Shown piece after piece: positions 15,422 to 22,146 of a DNA stretch of 22,146 nt. Source of the DNA: Glaciecola sp038744645 (lineage in GTDB: Bacteria; Pseudomonadota; Gammaproteobacteria; Enterobacterales; Alteromonadaceae); NCBI GenBank assembly GCA_038744645.1, contig JBCDMA010000021.1:1-22146 (forward strand), in the 5' to 3' direction. Each line of letters begins with the position of its first letter. The stretch's first letter is position 1. The notes beneath the pieces were generated by a model that saw only the letters and a list, made by a program, of their open reading frames with translations, ran no database searches and was not told the origin of the DNA. Position numbers and translations under genes: made by a program.

Positions 15422-17956
15422 TTGAGATTTTTTAGCCGAAAACTAGCAGGGCTGACGCTAGCTATTTGTGCAATGTCAGTCAATAGTGTTTCTGCTCGCG
15501 AGACATCATTGCAAACGTATCGCCTGGACTTGCCGCAATCATCATTACAAGACGCCCTTGAAAAATTTGCCCGTGAGACCAGACGCCAAGTATTGGTTGA
15601 CGCAAACCTGATTAAGGGCATTCAGAGCAATGCAATTTTGGGAATATATACAGCCGAAGATGCATTGCTGTCGTTAATCGCAGATTCGGGATTAAAACTA
15701 GTTATTGTAGACAACACAGATTTCACACTAGTACCCATTGCGCCAGAAAGAACTGAAAAAGCGAGCAGACCAATTTCAGACGTGGAAACAATCATTGTTA
15801 CAGGAACAAAAAGAAACAGGCCTATTCAAGAAGAAATCGTCTCTGTTTCTGTGTTTACGCCAGATGATATCGAAGAACAGGTTATTTTTAATTTAAATGA
15901 CATTCTATTGCGTACATCCAATGTCTCAACAAGCGGTAATTCACTCAACTCCCTGTCTATTAGAGGTGTTCAACTCACTGGTGTTGGGGACACGGGACAG
16001 GGTTCAACTTCAAACATATATGTCGACAATTCACCGCAGTCTTTCAATGCAAACCAAAGCGCCACTCTCTTATGGGATGTTGCACAAGTTGAAGTCTTGA
16101 GAGGACCACAATCCACAATTCAGGGACGAAATGCCCTATCAGGCGCTCTGATTGTTAATACGGCGGATCCTGAATACTATTTCGATCTTTCGGCTAAAGC
16201 GCTCATTGGTAATGAAAATCAAGCACAGGGTTCATTTATGGTTAATGTCCCTTTGGTTGATGATCAAGTGGCCTTTAGATTGGCTGCAGATTATCGCGAA
16301 GTGGATTTCGAAGTCATCAACAGAAGCAACAGTCCGGCAGCCGGCAATAACACTCGATTTCAAGAGGCGGGAACAATCAGAGCGAAGCTTTTGATTGAAC
16401 CAGAAGCGATTGAAGACTTGCGAATAGAATTAATTGCTAACTACGCTGAAACTGACCAGGGTGCGTTTAACACGAGTACCGCACCGGTTCAGTTTGGCGA
16501 CCCAGCAATTGATGAATTTGATCCATTCGGAAATGAGACCTTTGAGTCAAATACGCGTTTTGAATCGTACGAGGTGCAACGTTACACGCTTGAGATTTCG
16601 TATAATTTAAATGAGCACTGGTCTTTGATCGGCATAGGAACATTTGAAGATGCCAATAGGCGCACAGATTTTGGACCTGGGAGTTTTAACGACAGTGACA
16701 ATACTACGTATACGGCTGAGCTTAGAGCAGTGTACGAATATGGCAATATCAGTGGCTGGCTGGGTGCCTACTATTACGATTTCGAAGATATAATCGATTT
16801 TAGTTTCACTGCTGAACTCGATCTATTTGGTATCCCAACGATTCCAGAGGGATCTACTGTAACTCTTCTTCAAAACAATACTGTCGAGACGCAAAATGAA
16901 GCGATTTTTGCAGATTTAACATACCAACTAGATGATCATTGGACCTTTAACATTGGTGCAAGGTATGACCAAGAAGATGTTTCGTCATCTGATGACTCGG
17001 GGTCCTCTTCGGATCCAGCTGATTGCGTTTTTGCCCCCTCTTTTCCAGGCTTGGGCGGGCTTCCATGTGTGTTGATATTCCCAACTGCAGATGAGCCTGA
17101 CCAGGAGGGAGATTTCAGCGCTTTTTTACCTAGAGCGAGTGTCAAGTATGATTTTGACACACTAATGTCGTTATCCTTTCAAGCGGCAAGAGGTTACAGG
17201 GCTGGTGGCGTATATCTTTTTGCAGCGCCAGGAGTTGAGCCTGAAACACGGTCATTTGATCCAGAGTTTCTGACAAATTATGAAATTGCGTTTCGTTCTC
17301 AGTTCCCCGAATTGAATCTTACGTTCAATGCAAATGTGTTTTATGCTGACTGGACTGATCAACAGGTCACTGTTACCGGCCCTTCTCAGACGATATTGGA
17401 TGCGGACATTCTCAATGCTGGCTCTTCCGAGCTATATGGTGTTGAAGCTGAAGCCAAGTTAGAAATAAGTGATACTCTTGACTTATTTGCATCAATTGGG
17501 CTGTTAAAAACAAAATTCAAAGACTTTCCTTTCGCAGTCAATGCAGATGGAACGCCTGTTAATTCGGAAAACCCAGAATTTGCCAATCTAGCCGGCAACG
17601 AATTTAACAATGCGCCAAACCTGAATTTTTCATTTGGTTTTTCATATTCACCACTGGACGATGGGTTCTTTATCAATGCAAGTGCGGCTTACACAGAGGA
17701 ACAATTCGGACGAATATTCAATTTAGCGGAAAACACGTCAGATAGTTTATTTATTATCAATACTCGACTGGGCTATCGATTTGAAAATATTGAAGTAGCA
17801 GTCTTTGCGAATAATCTGCTGGATCGGCGTGCTGTTTTAAATCGACGAATGACGATTGTTAACTCTGGCACGGGTGCAGTGGCTCCGGAAACCCTCGCCT
17901 CGTTCGCTGTCAATGATCCTCGGCTGGTTGGTTTAGAAGTAAAATATAACTTCTAA
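15422..17956 (+). CDS. TonB-dependent receptor with STN signalling domain, FecA-like
   Basis: This 844-residue outer-membrane transducer starts with a signal peptide (residues 1-25, cleavage after VSA). An STN domain follows (about 29-107, LQTYRLDLPQSSLQDALEKF), then a TonB box (VETIIVTGTK, 121-130). The plug (about 135-245) has LSIRGVQLTGVG and WDVAQVEVLRGPQSTIQGR, and the beta barrel ends in YNF. The STN domain contacts FecR-type proteins, and the two genes just upstream are the sigma and FecR partners, so it should both import a ligand and signal its presence. The Fur-like site suggests a ferric siderophore, but many such receptors in marine bacteria import other compounds. TTG 15422 is the start; it is supported by a strong ribosome binding site and by the signal peptide. 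A stem-loop terminator follows 87 bp after the stop. Confidence 0.94.
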   Translation: MRFFSRKLAGLTLAICAMSVNSVSARETSLQTYRLDLPQSSLQDALEKFARETRRQVLVDANLIKGIQSNAILGIYTAEDALLSLIADSGLKLVIVDNTDFTLVPIAPERTEKASRPISDVETIIVTGTKRNRPIQEEIVSVSVFTPDDIEEQVIFNLNDILLRTSNVSTSGNSLNSLSIRGVQLTGVGDTGQGSTSNIYVDNSPQSFNANQSATLLWDVAQVEVLRGPQSTIQGRNALSGALIVNTADPEYYFDLSAKALIGNENQAQGSFMVNVPLVDDQVAFRLAADYREVDFEVINRSNSPAAGNNTRFQEAGTIRAKLLIEPEAIEDLRIELIANYAETDQGAFNTSTAPVQFGDPAIDEFDPFGNETFESNTRFESYEVQRYTLEISYNLNEHWSLIGIGTFEDANRRTDFGPGSFNDSDNTTYTAELRAVYEYGNISGWLGAYYYDFEDIIDFSFTAELDLFGIPTIPEGSTVTLLQNNTVETQNEAIFADLTYQLDDHWTFNIGARYDQEDVSSSDDSGSSSDPADCVFAPSFPGLGGLPCVLIFPTADEPDQEGDFSAFLPRASVKYDFDTLMSLSFQAARGYRAGGVYLFAAPGVEPETRSFDPEFLTNYEIAFRSQFPELNLTFNANVFYADWTDQQVTVTGPSQTILDADILNAGSSELYGVEAEAKLEISDTLDLFASIGLLKTKFKDFPFAVNADGTPVNSENPEFANLAGNEFNNAPNLNFSFGFSYSPLDDGFFINASAAYTEEQFGRIFNLAENTSDSLFIINTRLGYRFENIEVAVFANNLLDRRAVLNRRMTIVNSGTGAVAPETLASFAVNDPRLVGLEVKYNF

Positions 17957-18043
17957 AAGAGAAGACGATGTCAATCAATCAAATTATCTTGACGTGTTCA
18001 TCTTTGGCTTTAAAGCTCATTGATGTATATAGAAGAGTCTAAC

Positions 18044-18083
18044 TTTAGGAGCGGCACACCATTAGGTTGTGCGGGCTCCTAAA
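18044..18083 (+). terminator. Rho-independent terminator after receptor 2
   Basis: TTTAGGAGC (18044-18052) pairs perfectly with GCTCCTAAA (18075-18083), and an inner GCACA/TGTGC stem continues it across a small internal loop. A T-rich tract (ATTTTTGTTT) follows three bases later, which favours termination of the plus-strand receptor transcript. In the opposite direction the hairpin has no U-run, so yafJ is less clearly served. Confidence 0.75.
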
Positions 18084-18108
18084 CCATTTTTGTTTACTTG
18101 CATGAGAT

Positions 18109-18879
18109 TTATACCAACACACCAAACTTAAACAATTTATACTCTCCAGTGTCCATCTTGTGCCACTGCTCATTGTCTGTGAGTGGGTTTGTCGCAATGA
18201 CAGTAACGATATCATCGGGCGTAGTTTCATGTTTGAAATCTATACTAACGTCAGCGTCAATCAGGTTGGCTGTGCCAAAAGGTGACTTTCTCGTGATCCA
18301 ATACAGTTTGCTAGTGCAATATGACAAAAGCAACTCACCATCAGTCAGCAGCATATTATAAATGCCAAATGATCTCAGTTGATCGCAAAGTGTCGCTGCG
18401 TACTTGAAGACGGATTTCATATTGCTGGGTTTCTCTCTTCCAAAATGATCGAGTAACTGGTCAAGGATCCAACAAAAAGCAAGTTCGCTGTCAGTGTTAC
18501 CAACAGGCAAATGATACTTGGGTTTCAGCGCAGTTTTGTATTTTGACAACTGACCATTATGCGCAAAACTCCACGCCCTACCCCATAAATTTCTAATAAA
18601 GGGGTGTGTGTTTTCGAGGCAAATTCGGCCTCTGTTTGCTTGGCGAATATGACTGACGATGGTGCGGCTTTTTATTGGATACTGGCAAATCAGATCGGCA
18701 ATAAATGAGTCGCAGCTAGGATTAGCATCTTTGAAATTACGACAGCCTTTACCTTCGTAAAAAGTAATGCCGAAACCATCTTTATGAGGGCCTGTTTTGC
18801 CACCTCGCTGCATCAATCCATTGAAACTGAAACAAATGTCCGTTGGCACATTTGCAGTCATTCCCAACAGTTCACACAT
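18109..18879 (-). CDS. yafJ: YafJ-like class II glutamine amidotransferase
   Basis: The 256-residue protein is closely similar to E. coli YafJ over its whole length (CELLGMTANVPTDICFSFNG, GPHKDGFGITFYEGKG, HIRQANRG, ENTHPF, NGQL). Class II amidotransferases use an N-terminal cysteine exposed after Met removal, here C2, to hydrolyse glutamine. The natural acceptor of YafJ is not firmly known. I place the start at ATG 18879, not at the upstream in-frame 18921: only the former leaves Cys at position 2, and GAGGTG (18887-18892) lies seven bases before it. It converges with the receptor gene across the terminator. Nothing in the context ties it to its neighbours. Confidence 0.95.
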   Translation of the reverse strand: MCELLGMTANVPTDICFSFNGLMQRGGKTGPHKDGFGITFYEGKGCRNFKDANPSCDSFIADLICQYPIKSRTIVSHIRQANRGRICLENTHPFIRNLWGRAWSFAHNGQLSKYKTALKPKYHLPVGNTDSELAFCWILDQLLDHFGREKPSNMKSVFKYAATLCDQLRSFGIYNMLLTDGELLLSYCTSKLYWITRKSPFGTANLIDADVSIDFKHETTPDDIVTVIATNPLTDNEQWHKMDTGEYKLFKFGVLV

Positions 18880-19195
18880 AAACATACACCTCATTCTTTT
18901 ACTGACTGGGTATAGTGACAAATATCGTCTTGATCGTAAATATCAATACAGCTGAGCGTATTATTTGACGCAGAAATGCATGTTTTTCATTCACAAATCA
19001 TCGGTGCGTTTTAAATACAAACAATTGTCGGAAGTGTTCACGATGATTTACATCAAATTTAGCTGGCTCATGTATACCCTTGTGAAACCCTCAAAAAAAG
19101 AAATGACAATACTAAAGTACAGACCTAACACGCCGATACAGACTCAGATATCACCCCCTTTTCTTGTATGGATACAGCGATATTGGTAACAATTT
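18880..19195. other. Divergent intergenic region between yafJ and the chemotaxis receptor
   Basis: The 316-bp stretch holds the yafJ ribosome binding site at its left and a FliA promoter at its right. A 74-codon plus-strand open frame (18965-19189) has no ribosome binding site or family features and is not called. I see no other structure. Confidence 0.6.
19113..19139 (+). promoter_or_regulatory. Sigma-28 (FliA) promoter of the chemotaxis receptor
   Basis: TAAAGTAC (19113-19120), an 11-base spacer and GCCGATAC (19132-19139) match the flagellar consensus TAAAGTTT-N11-GCCGATAA in 13 of 16 positions, with correct spacing and both core blocks TAAA and GCCGAT intact. It lies 56 bp before the ATG. 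This puts the gene in the late flagellar/chemotaxis regulon. Confidence 0.8.
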
Positions 19196-20881
19196 ATGAC
19201 GTTAAAGAAAAAACTTATTTTCACAGCAATATTTGTTTCTGCATGCATCTGCGTTTTGCTCGCTACTTTTTACTATCAGAGTAGCCAAGCGCAACAAAAA
19301 TTACTTGAAGCCGTTGAGCTATCTAAAAACGCCGTCTCATCATCAGAAGACAGCGAAAATGTAATTAATACAATTCAAACGCAATTAAAGAATGAAGTCC
19401 AATCGCTTATCGCAACCACTGAACCTCTTAAAGAAAACAAAACGCGCCTTTCACTTTTAAGCAGAAAATCCAATCAAGTCTCTGAACGTCTGGGAGACCT
19501 TCGACTCTTACTCGAAGAACAAGAAGACTTCTTAGATGACGATAGCGAAGCTGCATATTTAACGGAAGATATCATTTTTGAATTAGATGATATCGCTCAG
19601 CAATTGCAACGTGAACTGACGGTGAATATTCAAACTATTTCAGAAGCGAATGCGTTGTCCGCAACTGCAGTGGTTGAAAAGTCCTCGAATTTAGATGCCT
19701 TAAAAAACGAATTTAATCAGGCGTTTACTAGCTTAATTGCAATATCGCATCAGAATGTCCAGAACAATAGTGATGCAATTGAAACAATTTCCGACGTGCA
19801 GAAAAGTAACAAAGCAATCGACCTCAACATTACGATCAGCCTCGTGCTGCTTTGTTTGATTATCATTGGTACCTTTAGCTACATTGTTATCCAAGTCACT
19901 CGACCGCTTAATAAGATTGGTGAAGCGGTCCACAAAGTAGCTGAAGGCGACCTCAATGCATCTTTCTCGATATCAGAAAAGGACGAATTTGGTCAACTGT
20001 CGATTTCTATCAGCAAAATGGTCAATAAAATCAAGCTGATGATATCTGATATTAATAGCGACACAAAGATTCTTTTAAATGCATCCGAGACACTATCAAC
20101 CATCAGTGAAAACACCAGTTCTGTTATCGACAAAGAAAGGGATGAAATCAGCAATATTGTCACTGCTACAGAACAAATGCTAACAACCGTTGCATCGGTA
20201 TCGACCGCTTCAAGTCGCTCCATTGAAAGTGCAGTGAAAACGCAAGATGCGTCAGAACAAGGCGTCGAAATCGTTCATTCTAATATTCAGCAAGTAAATT
20301 CATTGGCTACAGACTTTAATGCAGGCGCGGAAGTAGTGCGAAATGTTGAATCAAAAACCGAAGAAATTACGAAGATCCTTGATGTGATTAAGGAAATCGC
20401 TGAACAAACCAACTTGCTATCGCTCAATGCTGCTATCGAAGCCGCGCGAGCGGGAGAACAAGGTAGAGGTTTTGCTGTCGTTGCAGACGAAGTAAGAGAG
20501 TTAGCCAATAGAACGCAAAAAAGCACCACGGAAATTGGCAATATTATCGATGGATTGCGCGATGCATCCGCTGAAGCCGTGCAGTACATGCAGTCAAGCA
20601 AAGAAGGTGTAGAAAACACAACGAATGAAGCAAAACGCGTTGATGGCGTTTTCAACGACATCCAATCGCTAGTGAAGGACATTCGAGACAATATTGATAG
20701 CGTTGCTGTCGCCAGTGAAGGCCAGCAACAAGCATCTAACGATGTCCAGAAAAGACTGATTGTCGTTGAAAACGAGACAGTAAAACTTCAGGACATGTCA
20801 AAACAGGTGGTCACACAAAGTACTGAATTAAGGGACGTGAGCGAGCGTTTGACCCGACATCTTACTGCGTTCTCCTTTTAG
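19196..20881 (+). CDS. Methyl-accepting chemotaxis protein
   Basis: This 561-residue transmembrane chemoreceptor couples an external signal to CheA/CheW. It has TM1 (about 7-27), a long helical periplasmic region (about 28-207) and TM2 (about 210-233, ISLVLLCLIIIGTFSYIVIQV). A HAMP domain (about 234-286, RPLNKIGEAVHKVAEGDL) and the signalling domain follow; its hairpin tip (about 400-440) has EIAEQTNLLSLNAAIEAARAG followed by EQGRGFAVVADEVRELA, the standard kinase-contact sequence. The sensor region is rich in Gln, Ser and acidic residues, with no Cache or PAS motif that I can see, so it looks like a helical-bundle sensor; its ligand is unknown. No CheR-binding pentapeptide is seen at the C-terminus (TAFSF). 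Regulation by FliA is indicated by the upstream promoter. Confidence 0.96.
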   Translation: MTLKKKLIFTAIFVSACICVLLATFYYQSSQAQQKLLEAVELSKNAVSSSEDSENVINTIQTQLKNEVQSLIATTEPLKENKTRLSLLSRKSNQVSERLGDLRLLLEEQEDFLDDDSEAAYLTEDIIFELDDIAQQLQRELTVNIQTISEANALSATAVVEKSSNLDALKNEFNQAFTSLIAISHQNVQNNSDAIETISDVQKSNKAIDLNITISLVLLCLIIIGTFSYIVIQVTRPLNKIGEAVHKVAEGDLNASFSISEKDEFGQLSISISKMVNKIKLMISDINSDTKILLNASETLSTISENTSSVIDKERDEISNIVTATEQMLTTVASVSTASSRSIESAVKTQDASEQGVEIVHSNIQQVNSLATDFNAGAEVVRNVESKTEEITKILDVIKEIAEQTNLLSLNAAIEAARAGEQGRGFAVVADEVRELANRTQKSTTEIGNIIDGLRDASAEAVQYMQSSKEGVENTTNEAKRVDGVFNDIQSLVKDIRDNIDSVAVASEGQQQASNDVQKRLIVVENETVKLQDMSKQVVTQSTELRDVSERLTRHLTAFSF

Positions 20882-21177
20882 TTTACAAACAACTGCGTTA
20901 TGCTGCCTAACGGCAGTATTGCTATCGATGTTGCACTTATCGATAATGTTTTCGATAGATTATTACGGACATAATTTTTCGGTTAATCCACTTCTACGCT
21001 TAATCATATTTCCAAGAACTTAGCTTCCCTTACAGAGTAGTATAAGATTATGCATTCTCTTCACTTCGTCAAACCCTGCTAGACTGTATAAAGGCTTCAT
21101 CGATGTAGACAGTACTGAAGCTAATGTCACAACACGCTTAACGTAATTGTAAGCGAGCGTAAAAACAAGGAATAAGA
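20882..21177. other. Intergenic region with repeated TATCGAT-type sites
   Basis: The 296-bp gap starts with a weak stem-loop (20900-20919, CTGCC/GGCAG core, no U-run). It then has three ATCGAT-like palindromes within 37 bp: CTATCGATG at 20922-20930, TATCGATA at 20938-20945 and TTTCGATAG at 20950-20958. A further ATCGATG lies near 21099. CTATCGA and TCGATAG also form a 7-bp inverted repeat. These could be operator copies for the downstream gene. The DLH gene's ribosome binding site AAGGA lies at the right end. Confidence 0.4.
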
Positions 21178-21960
21178 ATGAATAGACTTTCTAAGATGCT
21201 TTTCGCGTTGTTTTTCATAACCACTAATATGGTAAGTGCAAATGCCAATATCGTCGAGACACAAATCACTTTGCCGGACGGCTTAGGTTCCGCAACTCTA
21301 TATAGTGATGAAACCATGGATAGTGCTAAATCTGGCGTTATTGTTGTTCACGAATGGTGGGGCTTAAATCAATACGCTAAAGACCGAGCAAAAATGCTCG
21401 CCGAAGAGGGTTACACTGCCATTGCGGTCGATATGTACGGACACGGCAAGGTGGCTGATCACCCCAACGATGCGCAAGGCTTTATGCAAGCGGCATTGAA
21501 AGACCCCGAAAAGGTCAGCGCAAGATTTAACGCTGCAAAAGACATACTAAAGCAACAAAAAACCGTAGATCTTAAACGCGTGTTTGCTATGGGGTATTGT
21601 TTCGGCGGCGCTGTTGTTCTTAATCAGGCGCGCCTAGGCAATGATCTAGCGGGGGTTGCAAGTTTTCACGGCAGTTTAGGTGCGGCCGTTGAAGCAAAAC
21701 CAGGCGATATTAAGAGTAGAGTCATGGTCGCTCATGGTGGTGCTGATCCGCTTGTTCCCGACGAACAGGTCACCGCTTTCATTCAGGAAATGTTGGCGCT
21801 GGACGTAGATTTAAAATTCTTGAGTTTTCCGCAAGCAGTGCATAGCTTTACGAATCCCGAAGCAACCGAAAAAGGCAAGAAGTTCGAACTGCCTTTGGCA
21901 TACGATGAACAAGCAGATACCGAAAGCTGGAATGCATTTTTGACGTTTATTGCTGAATAA
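21178..21960 (+). CDS. Exported dienelactone-hydrolase-family protein
   Basis: This 260-residue alpha/beta hydrolase of the dienelactone hydrolase family has the family triad: C141 in GYCFGG, D190 in GGADPLVP and H222 in AVHSFT, plus the VVHEWWGLN motif (about 56-64). A signal peptide (residues 1-23, cleavage after ANA) places it in the periplasm, whereas classical DLH of the chlorocatechol pathway is cytoplasmic. No aromatic catabolism genes are nearby, so the true substrate is unknown. The ATG at 21178 has AAGGA about 7 bases upstream. Its 3' end is only 9 bp from the convergent gene fragment on the right. Confidence 0.93.
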   Translation: MNRLSKMLFALFFITTNMVSANANIVETQITLPDGLGSATLYSDETMDSAKSGVIVVHEWWGLNQYAKDRAKMLAEEGYTAIAVDMYGHGKVADHPNDAQGFMQAALKDPEKVSARFNAAKDILKQQKTVDLKRVFAMGYCFGGAVVLNQARLGNDLAGVASFHGSLGAAVEAKPGDIKSRVMVAHGGADPLVPDEQVTAFIQEMLALDVDLKFLSFPQAVHSFTNPEATEKGKKFELPLAYDEQADTESWNAFLTFIAE

Positions 21961-21969
21961 AAACAAGGC

Positions 21970-22146
21970 TCATTGATTTGAATATTGCAGTGTTTGCCAC
22001 CAGCTTTCCGGTGCATCAATGCAGCCATCATTACTCACTTTTGGAAAGGGAATGTTGCGTTTTTTACATTCCCTGTACAGTACTGGGAATCCGCCCCTAA
22101 ACAAAATCTCTTGCACTTCTTGTTCTGGGAGATTGGCTTGCTGATA
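21970..22146 (-). CDS. C-terminal fragment of an unrecognised protein
   Basis: An uninterrupted minus-strand frame runs in from beyond the right edge and ends at TGA (21972-21970), giving 58 residues. The end reads FRGGFPVLYRECKKRNIPFP then GCIDAPESWWQTLQ. The composition (Trp, Cys, Pro, Tyr) looks like real protein, and its end packs 9 bp from the convergent hydrolase gene. I do not recognise the family. Confidence 0.6.
   Translation of the reverse strand, partial: YQQANLPEQEVQEILFRGGFPVLYRECKKRNIPFPKVSNDGCIDAPESWWQTLQYSNQ

Noticed and set aside
18880..18921. Longer yafJ start (14 extra residues)
   Set aside because: It would bury the catalytic Cys that must follow the initiator Met; the GAGGTG site supports the ATG at 18879.
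18965..19189. 74-codon plus-strand open frame before the chemoreceptor
   Set aside because: The FliA promoter lies inside it, no ribosome binding site is seen and the sequence resembles no family.
20287..20691. 134-codon minus-strand open frame within the chemoreceptor gene
   Set aside because: It is antisense to the conserved signalling domain, and its sequence mirrors that conserved region; there is no independent support.
20900..20919. Stem-loop after the chemoreceptor as a terminator
   Set aside because: The stem is short and no T-run follows, so it is not called as a terminator.

Overview
The window looks like a chromosomal segment of a marine gammaproteobacterium of the Alteromonadales type. 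The grounds are a moderate-to-low GC content, two large TonB-dependent receptors, catabolic genes for galactosides, a YafJ homologue very close to the enterobacterial one, and a methyl-accepting chemotaxis protein behind a textbook FliA promoter. The taxonomic call is an inference from gene content; no marker gene is present. I see no CRISPR array, IS element, prophage, tRNA or rRNA.

Left part (1-10,960) is a galactoside utilisation locus. A GH42 beta-galactosidase (minus strand) is divergent from a GH36 alpha-galactosidase. The latter is followed, 8 bp later, by a DgoR-like GntR/FCD regulator that starts at TTG, then by galT and galK (3 bp apart), and, after a 550-bp gap, by a TonB-dependent receptor. 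The likely scheme is that the receptor brings alpha- and beta-galactosides across the outer membrane and the two signal-less glycosidases release galactose in the cytoplasm. GalK and GalT (Leloir pathway) then convert it, and the GntR protein senses a sugar-derived ligand. No inner-membrane sugar transporter, galE or galM lies in the window. A 13-base element (TTGTAACTTTRCT) shared by the glycosidase divergent region and the galT upstream region is a candidate operator, and an AT-rich palindrome lies upstream of the receptor gene. A strong bidirectional terminator (10,930-10,961) closes the locus.

Middle part (10,991-13,436) holds two minus-strand genes, a DUF4870-type membrane protein and the glutamine-dependent NAD+ synthetase nadE.

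Next (13,662-17,956) comes a FecI-FecR-FecA-like surface signalling set: an ECF sigma factor (most likely 166 aa from a TTG start), a FecR-like anti-sigma protein, and a TonB-dependent receptor with an N-terminal STN signalling domain. A Fur-box-like site precedes the receptor, so iron or siderophore uptake is the best guess. A good stem-loop terminator (18,044-18,083) ends this set.

Right part (18,109-22,146) holds a YafJ-like class II glutamine amidotransferase (minus), a chemotaxis receptor with a sigma-28 promoter, an exported dienelactone-hydrolase-family protein, and the C-terminal end of an unrecognised minus-strand gene. Overall the gene families are known. The points most worth a second look are the shared putative operators, the identical TTG-start leaders of the two receptor genes, substitutions at family-signature positions in GalK and the GntR regulator, and a 21-bp tandem duplication inside galT.
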